Shown here: positions 1 through 7,016 of the stretch, in pieces
Layout of the letters: each line of letters opens with the position of its first letter
Numbering within the stretch: the first letter of the stretch is position 1
Origin: Treponema sp.
GTDB lineage: Bacteria > Spirochaetota > Spirochaetia > Treponematales > Treponemataceae
DNA: 64,000 nt
Assembly: GCA_016281495.1 (NCBI GenBank)
Contig: JAEEIU010000012.1
Span: 62,001-126,000, forward strand
Direction of reading: 5' to 3'
The notes under the pieces: generated by a model
What the model saw: only the letters and a program-made list of their open reading frames with translations
What the model was told of the DNA's origin: nothing
Database searches by the model: none
Translations under genes and position numbers: made by a program

Positions 1-953
1 GACTGCTCATTGGCAACCACTTCGTTGTGCTGAAGCTGCATGTTTTCAATCTTTACCTTTAGGAATTCTCCAAATTGCTGGCAGTATTCAAGAACTTTCT
101 GCGGTGTCTTTGTGTGGACATGCAACTTGACTATGGTTCCGTCCTTAAAAGCCACGATTGAATCACCGAGTCCCTTCAGGAAATCAATGAGGCCATTTAC
201 ATCAAATTCATCAGGATTGCACTTGCTGTTCTGAAGGCGCACAAGAAGTTCCGTACAATATCCAAAGCCCAGCTCACTGTCGGCCGTAAAAAGATCTACA
301 TTTATTGAAGCAGAAGGTTCAGGAGCCGTAAGACTGGCTGTTGATTTTTTTCCTGTCAAACCGTTTTGCATTCCTTCGATTATGTACACAAGTCCTGCCC
401 CACCAGAATCAACCACACCTGCCTGCTTTAAAACTTCAAGCTGCTCGGGAGTCTTTTCCAGGGCCTTTTTCGCTTCCTTAATGCCACATTCCAGAATTTC
501 TTCTATACAGTTGAATTCCTTTTCGTTAATGGCATTGGCGCTTTCTTTTGCAACAGTAAGAATGGTGCCTTCTGTAGGAGTTATAACAGAACCATATGCG
601 CGGGCAACACCCAATTTACATGCGTTTTCTATATCGCTTATACTTGCAGTTTCCAGTCCCTTGAGTCCGTCTGCAATACCTGCAAACAGCTGTGAAAGGA
701 TTACGCCGGAATTACCTCTTGCAGAAAGAAGCATGTTATGGGCAATGCTTTCGGCTGTATCAGACACAGTTTCAGCTGAACAGTCTGTATTTGCACCGCC
801 TTTTATCGTAAGGTACATGTTGCTTCCGGTATCACCGTCCGGTATGGGGAAAACATTAAGGTCGTTTACCTCATCACAATGCGACTGCAAACATTCTGCC
901 CCGGATTTTACCATTTCAAGAAGCATGTCTCCGGTAAGAAACTTAGTATTCAT
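1..953 (-). CDS. fakA: Fatty acid kinase subunit FakA-like (DhaL/DAK2 domain), 3' end outside the window
   Basis: The reading frame from the ATG at 953 runs off the left edge, so only about 317 N-terminal residues are present. Near residue 35 it has the DhaL nucleotide/Mg motif NVFPIPDGDTGSNM, followed by SARGNSGVILSQ, TPTEGTILTV and DSGGAGLVYI, the order seen in DAK2/YloV (FakA) proteins. In that family FakA phosphorylates a fatty acid held by a FakB (DegV) partner. The gene upstream is a DegV protein whose stop codon shares a base with this ATG (TAATG), so the two are probably translationally coupled. The C-terminal FakA domain cannot be judged here. Confidence 0.88.
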   Translation of the reverse strand, partial: MNTKFLTGDMLLEMVKSGAECLQSHCDEVNDLNVFPIPDGDTGSNMYLTIKGGANTDCSAETVSDTAESIAHNMLLSARGNSGVILSQLFAGIADGLKGLETASISDIENACKLGVARAYGSVITPTEGTILTVAKESANAINEKEFNCIEEILECGIKEAKKALEKTPEQLEVLKQAGVVDSGGAGLVYIIEGMQNGLTGKKSTASLTAPEPSASINVDLFTADSELGFGYCTELLVRLQNSKCNPDEFDVNGLIDFLKGLGDSIVAFKDGTIVKLHVHTKTPQKVLEYCQQFGEFLKVKIENMQLQHNEVVANEQ

Positions 954-1852
954 TATTTAGCCTCACCAACCTTGTAAGTCACTTCTTTTCCAAATCCCCA
1001 GATTCCTATTGCATCAGGTCCGATTGAAGCTCCGATGATAGGTCCGATGTATACCATGCGGATTTCCTTGCAGCCAATCTTCTGTGAAATAAGATTCTTG
1101 ATCATTTCAAGTTCTTCCGGGTTGCAATCTGCATGAGCGACATACACAGTCTCTTCGGATGGATTTTCCATTGCATCTTTTAAAAGGGAAACAATCTCCT
1201 CAAAAGAATTTGCACGTCCACGGACTTTTTTAATCGGAGTCTGGTCACCGTTAACGTCAGAAACAATAATCGGCTTTACTCCCATCAGGTTACCCAAGAA
1301 AGCACTGCTTGCCTTTACCCTTCCCGCACGTTTTAATGCATCAAGAGAGTGTACGGTTACAAACTGATTTACACGCTTTCTGACAGCCTTTATTTCTGCA
1401 ACTATTTCATCAAAGCTTTTTCCGGCCGCAAGCAATTCCGCCGCATGAATCGCAAGCATTCCTTCGCCCACACTTGCATTAAGGGAATCGATGCAGCTTA
1501 TTCTTGAACCAGGATATTCCTTTAGAAGCTCCTTTGAAACAACAATTCCAGTGTTTACAGAACCTGACTGTTTTGACGAACAGCCTATGTATATGATGTC
1601 ACAACCTTCGTCCAGATATTTTCTAAAAATCCTCATGAACTCCTGGGCAGGAACCTGTGTCGTTGTTATCCTTTCGCCATTCCTCATGATGTCGTAAAGC
1701 TGTTTTGGTGAATATTCATCCCATGTCAGGGTAGCAAGTTTTTCTTCGCCATTATGAACAATATTCATCCTTCCATAGTCAATATCATATTTTTCAAGAA
1801 GTTCGCCGCTAAGATCAGAGCAGGAATCCGTGAGTATTTTGATTTTTTTCAT
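953..1852 (-). CDS. DegV family protein (FakB-like fatty-acid-binding subunit)
   Basis: About 299 residues, the usual DegV length. The N-terminus MKKIKILTDSCSDLS and the later stretch GCSSKQSGSVNTG are typical of DegV folds, where the Ser/Thr-rich loop holds the lipid carboxylate. The ATG at 1852 is chosen because GGAGG lies about 7 bases upstream; a longer frame opens at 1900 without such a site. Its stop overlaps the start of the FakA-like gene, which fits a FakB-FakA pair that activates exogenous or recycled fatty acids. Lipid specificity cannot be read from sequence. Confidence 0.9.
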   Translation of the reverse strand: MKKIKILTDSCSDLSGELLEKYDIDYGRMNIVHNGEEKLATLTWDEYSPKQLYDIMRNGERITTTQVPAQEFMRIFRKYLDEGCDIIYIGCSSKQSGSVNTGIVVSKELLKEYPGSRISCIDSLNASVGEGMLAIHAAELLAAGKSFDEIVAEIKAVRKRVNQFVTVHSLDALKRAGRVKASSAFLGNLMGVKPIIVSDVNGDQTPIKKVRGRANSFEEIVSLLKDAMENPSEETVYVAHADCNPEELEMIKNLISQKIGCKEIRMVYIGPIIGASIGPDAIGIWGFGKEVTYKVGEAK

Positions 1853-1925
1853 AACTTTCCTCCATATATTTAATACTTGTATTCTATAATCTTTAAGCAT
1901 GAAGGTAAATGTACATCGGAATAAA

Positions 1926-1946
1926 AGTGTGCAAATTTAGTACACT
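1926..1946. promoter_or_regulatory. Inverted repeat AGTGT-N11-ACACT between tetR and fakB, possible operator
   Basis: A 21-bp imperfect palindrome with arms AGTGT/ACACT lies between the tetR-like gene and the degV-like gene. A related palindrome, AGTGTTTTCACT, lies at 2580-2591 just upstream of the tetR promoter. The shared AGTGT half-site and the TetR neighbour suggest autoregulation. The arms are short, so this is tentative. Confidence 0.35.
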
Positions 1947-1968
1947 CAGACTAAAATGTCCTAAAAAA

Positions 1969-2532
1969 CTACTTTTCCAAACTGTTCTTGATAAGAGCAT
2001 CAAGCTGACCGTCAAAAAGCACCCTGATTCGTTCAAGTGAATATTTCAACTTATCCTTTGTACCAAAGCGGGCATCTTTTAGCCAGTGCATAAAAATTCC
2101 AAAAAAGGCTTCCTCATAGAATGTGCAGATGATTTCCAGATCAAGTGCGGATATTGCTTCTATGTCATACGCCTTTGATATCGCCATCATGATCAGGCGT
2201 CTAGTTTTCTCAGAAACAAATTTTGAAAGACGTTCATGTCCAACGCTTTTATACAGGTTTAACCAGACCTTTTTGTAGCTTACAGCAAGCTCTATGAAAT
2301 CAAAAAAAGCTGCCTCGGTATCTGTATCAGCCCGCTTCAGCAACTCATCAATCTTGCTGTCAACAAAAGAAACGTAAACATCAACCAAATCATGAAAATG
2401 GTAGTAAAAGGTATTACGCGTTATTTCACATTCTGCAACAATGGCTCGGACTGTTATCTTATTTACAGGATACTTTTCAGCCATTTTTAATGCGCATTCA
2501 TAGATTCGGTTTTTTGTATATTGCAAAGCCAT
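1969..2532 (-). CDS. TetR/AcrR family transcriptional regulator
   Basis: 187 residues, typical TetR size. The N-terminal helix-turn-helix reads VNKITVRAIVAECEITRNTF followed by YYHF, the classic recognition-helix ending. The C-terminal half is a helical ligand-binding region resembling the DhaS-type TetR group. It is first in a minus-strand run with the FakB- and FakA-like genes, so it may control them in response to a lipid or related ligand (inference). A promoter with -35 TTGACC and -10 TATACT precedes it. Confidence 0.88.
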   Translation of the reverse strand: MALQYTKNRIYECALKMAEKYPVNKITVRAIVAECEITRNTFYYHFHDLVDVYVSFVDSKIDELLKRADTDTEAAFFDFIELAVSYKKVWLNLYKSVGHERLSKFVSEKTRRLIMMAISKAYDIEAISALDLEIICTFYEEAFFGIFMHWLKDARFGTKDKLKYSLERIRVLFDGQLDALIKNSLEK

Positions 2533-2550
2533 TTAGATCAACTCATCAAA

Positions 2551-2580
2551 AGTATACAAAACTATCGTTCACACGGTCAA
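2551..2580 (-). promoter_or_regulatory. Promoter of the tetR-fakB-fakA run
   Basis: On the minus strand, -35 TTGACC (2580-2575) and -10 TATACT (2556-2551) are separated by 18 bases, 19 bases before the tetR ATG. The -35 overlaps the palindrome AGTGTTTTCACT by one base. Confidence 0.6.
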
Positions 2581-2612
2581 GTGTTTTCACTCCAATTAAG
2601 AATCAATCGTAC

Positions 2613-2641
2613 TTGAATAAAATTTTTGTTTGTGTTATCTT
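2613..2641 (+). promoter_or_regulatory. Promoter upstream of the leader ORF and rsgA
   Basis: -35 TTGAAT (2613-2618) and -10 TATCTT (2636-2641) have a 17-base spacer. The predicted transcript starts about 30 bases before the leader-ORF ATG and about 175 bases before rsgA. Confidence 0.55.
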
Positions 2642-2679
2642 GAGGACATACCAATTTTTTAAGGAGGTTTAGATAAATT

Positions 2680-2724
2680 ATGATTGCAATGATTAACTCT
2701 TTGACCTCCGCTGTTCTGGCATAG
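2680..2724 (+). CDS. 14-codon leader ORF upstream of rsgA
   Basis: ATG at 2680 encodes MIAMINSLTSAVLA and stops at TAG 2722. It follows a near-perfect Shine-Dalgarno AAGGAGG at 2661-2667. The ORF contains GACCTCC (2703-2709), which is complementary to its own GGAGGT, so RNA folding could hide the ribosome site until the ORF is translated. It lies between a predicted promoter and rsgA. It may be a regulatory leader peptide or a small protein; neither can be decided from sequence. Confidence 0.5.
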   Translation: MIAMINSLTSAVLA

Positions 2725-2822
2725 TAAACGGAAAACCGATTACACTTTTCTTGTCCTGAAAGCGGAGCTGCATTGGAATATCTTTTTACAGATATTGATT
2801 CTTGCTTTTAGGAAAACTCAAA

Positions 2823-3848
2823 TTGAAAACTAACACAACTATTATGGCACGCGTATCATGTGTGCAAAAGAATCTCTTTACCCTTTTGCCTTGTGGTGAG
2901 GACGGAAGTGTAAATCCAAACCAAGAAATCACAGGAAAGCTGAAGGGAAAATTTTATAACCTCAAACTGGAACCGCCGGTGGTGGGTGATTACGTGAAGG
3001 TCATCACAAATGAATATGGAGATGCCCTAATCGATGAAGTGCTTCCACGAAAGACTGCATTCAAGAGGCCGAACAGAAGCGGTCATTCAGAAGCCTTTGT
3101 AAAAAACCTTCTGGAGGAAACCATCGCCAGCAACTTTGACTATGTATTCATTGTTACATCGCTCAATCAGGATTACAGTGAAAACCGCATTGCACGTTAT
3201 GTTTCCATTACGCTGCAGACCGGGGCTAAACCTGTTGTAATTCTTTCCAAGGCAGATTTATGTGATGACGTGGATCTTAAAGTAGAGATTACAAAAGCTG
3301 TTTGCGACAAGGCAGACGTAATTGCAATCAGTTCGCTGACAGGCTACGGCATTGAAAATCTTGAGCCATACATGCAAAAGGACAAGACAATAGCATTGGT
3401 CGGTTCTTCGGGTGTAGGCAAATCAACCCTGCTAAATACCTTGAACGGCGGAAGCTTGATGAAGGTGAATCAAATCAGGGACGCAGACGGAAAGGGACGG
3501 CATACCACAACCTACCGTCAGTTGTTCCAGCTTGAAAACGGTGTGTGGATTATGGACACTCCGGGCATGCGTGAAATCGGTGTACTCGACATGGAAGAAG
3601 GAATTGACGAAACCTTTTCTGATGTTACATGTCTTTTTGACCAGTGCAAATTCAACGACTGCTCCCACACAAACGAACCGGGTTGCGCTGTTCTTGCGGC
3701 ACTCAAAGACGGCACGCTAAGTGATGAACGATGGCAAACCTATCAGCAGCTTCATCAGGAAAATGAATGGGGCAAGGCAAAGATGATGCAGATTGCAAAG
3801 TTCACAAGGCAGTATCAAAAGAACAGGTATCAGGGCTGGAACTTATAG
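2823..3848 (+). CDS. rsgA: Ribosome small-subunit-dependent GTPase RsgA
   Basis: RsgA is a circularly permuted GTPase that checks 30S subunit maturation. The frame shows an OB-fold-like N-terminus (PPVVGDYVKV), then G4 LSKAD, G1 GSSGVGKST, G2-like region with GRHTTT, G3 DTPGM, and a C-terminal zinc knuckle with the spaced Cys/His pattern (CLFDQCKFNDCSH, EPGCAV). Length of about 341 residues fits the family. The start is uncertain: TTG at 2823 has AGGA about 9 bases upstream, ATG at 2844 has no clear site, and TTG at 2802 is also in frame. Confidence 0.93.
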   Translation: MKTNTTIMARVSCVQKNLFTLLPCGEDGSVNPNQEITGKLKGKFYNLKLEPPVVGDYVKVITNEYGDALIDEVLPRKTAFKRPNRSGHSEAFVKNLLEETIASNFDYVFIVTSLNQDYSENRIARYVSITLQTGAKPVVILSKADLCDDVDLKVEITKAVCDKADVIAISSLTGYGIENLEPYMQKDKTIALVGSSGVGKSTLLNTLNGGSLMKVNQIRDADGKGRHTTTYRQLFQLENGVWIMDTPGMREIGVLDMEEGIDETFSDVTCLFDQCKFNDCSHTNEPGCAVLAALKDGTLSDERWQTYQQLHQENEWGKAKMMQIAKFTRQYQKNRYQGWNL

Positions 3849-3849
3849 G

Positions 3850-3876
3850 GGATAATTCATTCATTTTAGATTATCC
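3850..3876 (+). terminator. Hairpin between convergent rsgA and marR
   Basis: GGATAAT and ATTATCC form a 7-bp stem with a 13-base loop; TTTTT follows 4 bases after the stem on the plus strand. It overlaps the end of the MarR-like gene. The U-tract is offset, so terminator function is uncertain. Confidence 0.35.
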
Positions 3877-4325
3877 TCCATTTTTACTATGGTCCTGATT
3901 GTTGCATTAATGTCTTTTTCAGGGATTCCCTCAAACATTTTTTGCATTATCTGGATGCTTGTCGCGTTGTTTTTCTCGCAGAACCTGGTGCACGTTTCGG
4001 TCAGAATGATGCGCTGCTTACGTTTATCAAGCTTGTCCTCCTGAAACTTTATGAAATTTTTCTTTTCGAGCTTTAGGAGGATTTGCTTGACATTTTGATG
4101 TGAGCTTCCAAGAATTTCGGACAATTCATTTAGCGTAGGAGCTTCCCTGCACATGCTGATGCATATGATTGCAAAGAACTGCTTCCAGCTGATTTCCTTC
4201 ATGACGTTATCTGCCAGAGCCTGAAAGCGGTTTTCAAATGCACTTAAAAGCCCAAGCAGGAAATACTCCGGTGGAACTGCAGAAAAATCAACCTTGTCGC
4301 TTTTTATTACTTCCTCCAGCTTCAT
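3861..4325 (-). CDS. MarR family transcriptional regulator
   Basis: 154 residues with the MarR winged helix: PTLNELSEILGSSHQNVKQI as the helix-turn-helix, then LEKKNFIKFQEDKLDKRKQR as the wing with the DKR signature. ATG at 4325 is preferred because GAGGGA lies just upstream; an in-frame TTG lies at 4337. It follows the flavodoxin gene by one base. Two matching palindromes upstream of the flavodoxin gene are good candidates for its binding sites, which would make this an autoregulated redox or drug-responsive pair (inference). Confidence 0.9.
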   Translation of the reverse strand: MKLEEVIKSDKVDFSAVPPEYFLLGLLSAFENRFQALADNVMKEISWKQFFAIICISMCREAPTLNELSEILGSSHQNVKQILLKLEKKNFIKFQEDKLDKRKQRIILTETCTRFCEKNNATSIQIMQKMFEGIPEKDINATIRTIVKMEDNLK

Positions 4326-4326
4326 C

Positions 4327-4851
4327 TTATCCCTCAAGGAATGCGATAATTGGATCGATGTATTTTACATCCGAAATGTCGTAGCTGTGATCTATCAGGT
4401 TTCCCACTTCCCTTTGCTTTTCATCCTTTGAGTTCTTCAATACCTTTACAAAAGCCTTCATCGCAAGTCTTGAGCCAAACTTCATCTTTTCGTAATTGAT
4501 TCCACCCTGACAGTAAAATGCCTTGATGTATTGCCTCTGTTCATCTGTCATAAGGTTTTTCATAGAAACATCTACATCCGGATTATCTATTGGACTTCCT
4601 CCAACAGCAATGACTGCAAGTTTCTTTTCCTTTAGTCCTGAAGCCTTATCCAAGAACCAATTCACCTTGACCACTTTTCCCGCCATGCACCATCCGGCAT
4701 AAACAATGGCATCATACCCTTTAAAATATTCCATGTCCTTTTTCTGCACATCCTTTAGGTCAAAGATATCCGCCCTCATTCTTTCTGCGACCCATTCAGC
4801 ATATCTTCTTGCAAAACCTGTCTGTGACGTGTAAACAACCAATGTTCTCAT
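4327..4851 (-). CDS. Flavodoxin-domain protein
   Basis: About 174 residues. The N-terminus MRTLVVYTSQTGFARRYAEW carries the FMN phosphate loop (T-S-Q-T-G-F) of flavodoxin/HemG-like proteins, and VIAVGGSPIDN resembles the second FMN contact region. The start at 4851 is preceded by AGAGGTG; the longer frame from 4914 would run through the promoter and operators. It shares a transcript with the MarR-like gene. The C-terminal half is longer than a short electron-carrier flavodoxin, so it may be a flavodoxin-type quinone or porphyrinogen oxidoreductase. Confidence 0.85.
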   Translation of the reverse strand: MRTLVVYTSQTGFARRYAEWVAERMRADIFDLKDVQKKDMEYFKGYDAIVYAGWCMAGKVVKVNWFLDKASGLKEKKLAVIAVGGSPIDNPDVDVSMKNLMTDEQRQYIKAFYCQGGINYEKMKFGSRLAMKAFVKVLKNSKDEKQREVGNLIDHSYDISDVKYIDPIIAFLEG

Positions 4852-4879
4852 AAAGCACACCTCTTTTTGCGAAAGTTTT

Positions 4880-4919
4880 AGGTAATACATTACCTTTATG
4901 ATAAAATGTAACATATTAC
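4880..4919. promoter_or_regulatory. Two related palindromic operators, likely MarR sites
   Basis: Site 1 at 4880-4895 is AGGTAAT-AC-ATTACCT (7-bp arms, 2-base centre). Site 2, about 4907-4920, reads GGTAATATGTTACA on the minus strand and matches site 1 at 11 of 14 bases. Site 2 overlaps the -10 of the flavodoxin-marR promoter and site 1 lies just downstream, an arrangement suited to repression. Confidence 0.7.
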
Positions 4920-4933
4920 CTTTTATCTGTCAA
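4905..4933 (-). promoter_or_regulatory. Promoter of the flavodoxin-marR operon
   Basis: Minus strand: -35 TTGACA (4933-4928) and -10 TACATT (4910-4905), 17-base spacer. The -10 sits inside operator site 2. Confidence 0.7.
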
Positions 4934-4957
4934 CAGCAAATTTTGGATTTTTTTGAT

Positions 4958-4994
4958 AAAAAAAAAGCAGCTGACCGTCATCTGAATCAGCTGC
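4958..4994 (-). terminator. Intrinsic terminator of the cyclase operon
   Basis: GCAGCTGA and TCAGCTGC form a perfect 8-bp stem with a 12-base loop (4967-4994); on the minus strand it is followed by a run of nine U (4966-4958). It lies 9 bases after the cyclase stop and ends the five-gene minus-strand operon. Confidence 0.85.
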
Positions 4995-5003
4995 CATATT
5001 CAA

Positions 5004-7016
5004 TTATTTTTTATCGCCCTTTCCGGCGACAGTATCAAACGCTTTCTTAAGGTTAAGCAGCAGAGCCCGCTTTTCCGTTAACGAAAGTTTCTTGATGTCA
5101 ATTGAATCATTGTTTACAATAAGCTCATTGTTATCCGTAATCCTTACGATTTCTTTCTTTGCCTCGTTGTTTATCAAACGCAGCGGCTTATATCCTGTAA
5201 CAGGTTCCGGGATTCCCTTCATGTTATAAGTGCCTGCCACGACACAATCGATGTCATCCTTTACGAGCATGTATGTATCTTCACTTATAAGGATTGAGTC
5301 CGGTTCACAGGCTGCCTCATAACGGGCTGCAAGGTTTACGTTGTTACCGATGATTGTATAGTCCATTTTCATTTCTGAACCAAAGTTACCAATCGTACAA
5401 TAACCTGTGTTGATTCCCATTCGGACATGGAAAGGATTTGCAATACCCTTGTGCTTCCACTGATCACGGAATTCGATCATTGAATGCTGCATCTCCATTG
5501 CCATCATTACAGCGCGCATTGCATGGTCTTTATCTGATGTAAACTCTGGATCACCAAAGAATACCATGACGGCATCACCAACGTATTTATCGATTGTGCC
5601 GCGATATTTTTCTGCAATCTGTGCCATGCGGTCAAGATAAGAGTTAAGGAGTGATGAGATGTCCTCTGGCTCAAGAGAATCTGTTGTTGCTGTAAAATTC
5701 TTGACGTCGGAGAAAAATACTGTAAGCTTTTTGCGGTAATGCGTATCGATACTTGTATCGCGTTCACCACCTGCAATTGATGCATAGAGCTGAGGTGAAA
5801 GATAATGCTTCATCTTTTCGTTAAGGTTATTTATCTGCTCTGTGCGTTCTGCGACAGTCTGCTCCAGTGAACTGTTCATGCTTTCGATTGTAGAAATCTT
5901 GTTGCTGAGCTCTGTCCTCAGTTCATTGAATGCCTCTCCCAAACGTCCTATTTCATCGTTGATGCTGAGCTTAACTTCTTCTTCCAGATTTCCCGACCTG
6001 AAATTATTGACACCAGTCAAAAGCTGTCCCAGTGGATTAAGAATTGAGTCAGACACTTTAAGAACAACAATCGAAACAATGGCAATAACGATTATGGCAA
6101 GAAGAACATACATTATTACGGCAGTTATGAATATCCTGAGATAAGAGAACGCAGACACATAAACATGAAGTATTCCAACCAAGCCGTCCTTGTTGTCCTT
6201 AAGAATGCGGTATTCGTTCAAGCCTGATTCACTAAAGCTGATGTCCTCCATATTCGTCTTAAGGTGTGCAACCTCGTTGTAACGCTCTATGGAAATCTCC
6301 AGAGCCGCTGTCCTTACGATAGGTTCTCCGTCCACATAAACTGCAATGTCAGCCTCGATGTCCTTGGACATTTTTGTAAAGAAATCAGAATTATCCTCAA
6401 AAACAAAACGTGCCATTACAACACCGATTACTTCTTCATTACGGAGGACAGGAACAGTTGCCACATAGCACGGGAAAGGATCCTGCAGGCCATTCATGAT
6501 AGAAATGGTATCGATGCTGGCGGTACCTGACAATCCCTCACGAAGCAAAAGCTGTTCATTTGCAGAAAGCTCCTTGCGGTTTGTGAACACAGAGGATTTT
6601 GTTTTTCCTACATCAGAAACAGTTTTTCCCTCTGTATCAAAAATCGTAACATAGTAGGAATCATTTTTCTCAAGCAGATCATTCAAATAGTCAGAGATAC
6701 GGACAGAGCTTTTCATATCAAGTCCAATTTGCAATGACTTGTCGTTTGCAATTGTTTTTGCAAATTCATATGTCTCTGACTTTTGGTTCTCCATGAAAAT
6801 TTCTGCAAGCTGAACTTTGTTCCTGATCAGGTTTACTGCATCCTTGCGGTTTGTAAAATAGAAATACACAACCGAAAAAACGCATATCAGGAGAATGATG
6901 CCGATTGAAAGCAGAATGAAAACTTTGCGAAGTCTGTTTTTAATAGAATTCCTCTTTTCAACAACTGCGTACTGGTCAATTCCAGAAACTACTTCCTGAT
7001 TATTTGAATCACTCAT
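5004..7016 (-). CDS. Membrane-bound class III adenylate cyclase with periplasmic sensor and HAMP
   Basis: About 670 residues. Order: short cytoplasmic tail, TM1 (KVFILLSIGIILLICVF), a Cache-like extracytoplasmic domain, TM2 (ITAVIMYVLLAIIVIAIVSI), HAMP (with NPLGQLL and SINDEIGRLGEAFNELR), a linker helix, then a cyclase homology domain. Both metal Asp are present (FFSDVKNFT and YVGDAVMVFFG), and MDYTIIGNNVNLAAR carries the D-x-T and N-x-x-x-R features of ATP-using enzymes. Start 7016 is chosen for GAGGAG just upstream; a frame open from 7058 lacks support. Its ATG overlaps the end of the LysRS-like gene by 8 bases, so it is translationally coupled and last in the operon. Confidence 0.93.
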   Translation of the reverse strand: MSDSNNQEVVSGIDQYAVVEKRNSIKNRLRKVFILLSIGIILLICVFSVVYFYFTNRKDAVNLIRNKVQLAEIFMENQKSETYEFAKTIANDKSLQIGLDMKSSVRISDYLNDLLEKNDSYYVTIFDTEGKTVSDVGKTKSSVFTNRKELSANEQLLLREGLSGTASIDTISIMNGLQDPFPCYVATVPVLRNEEVIGVVMARFVFEDNSDFFTKMSKDIEADIAVYVDGEPIVRTAALEISIERYNEVAHLKTNMEDISFSESGLNEYRILKDNKDGLVGILHVYVSAFSYLRIFITAVIMYVLLAIIVIAIVSIVVLKVSDSILNPLGQLLTGVNNFRSGNLEEEVKLSINDEIGRLGEAFNELRTELSNKISTIESMNSSLEQTVAERTEQINNLNEKMKHYLSPQLYASIAGGERDTSIDTHYRKKLTVFFSDVKNFTATTDSLEPEDISSLLNSYLDRMAQIAEKYRGTIDKYVGDAVMVFFGDPEFTSDKDHAMRAVMMAMEMQHSMIEFRDQWKHKGIANPFHVRMGINTGYCTIGNFGSEMKMDYTIIGNNVNLAARYEAACEPDSILISEDTYMLVKDDIDCVVAGTYNMKGIPEPVTGYKPLRLINNEAKKEIVRITDNNELIVNNDSIDIKKLSLTEKRALLLNLKKAFDTVAGKGDKK

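Noticed and set aside
382-960. Long plus-strand ORF opposite fakA
   Set aside because: It is antisense to a well-supported FakA-like frame and has no recognisable domain; a shadow ORF.
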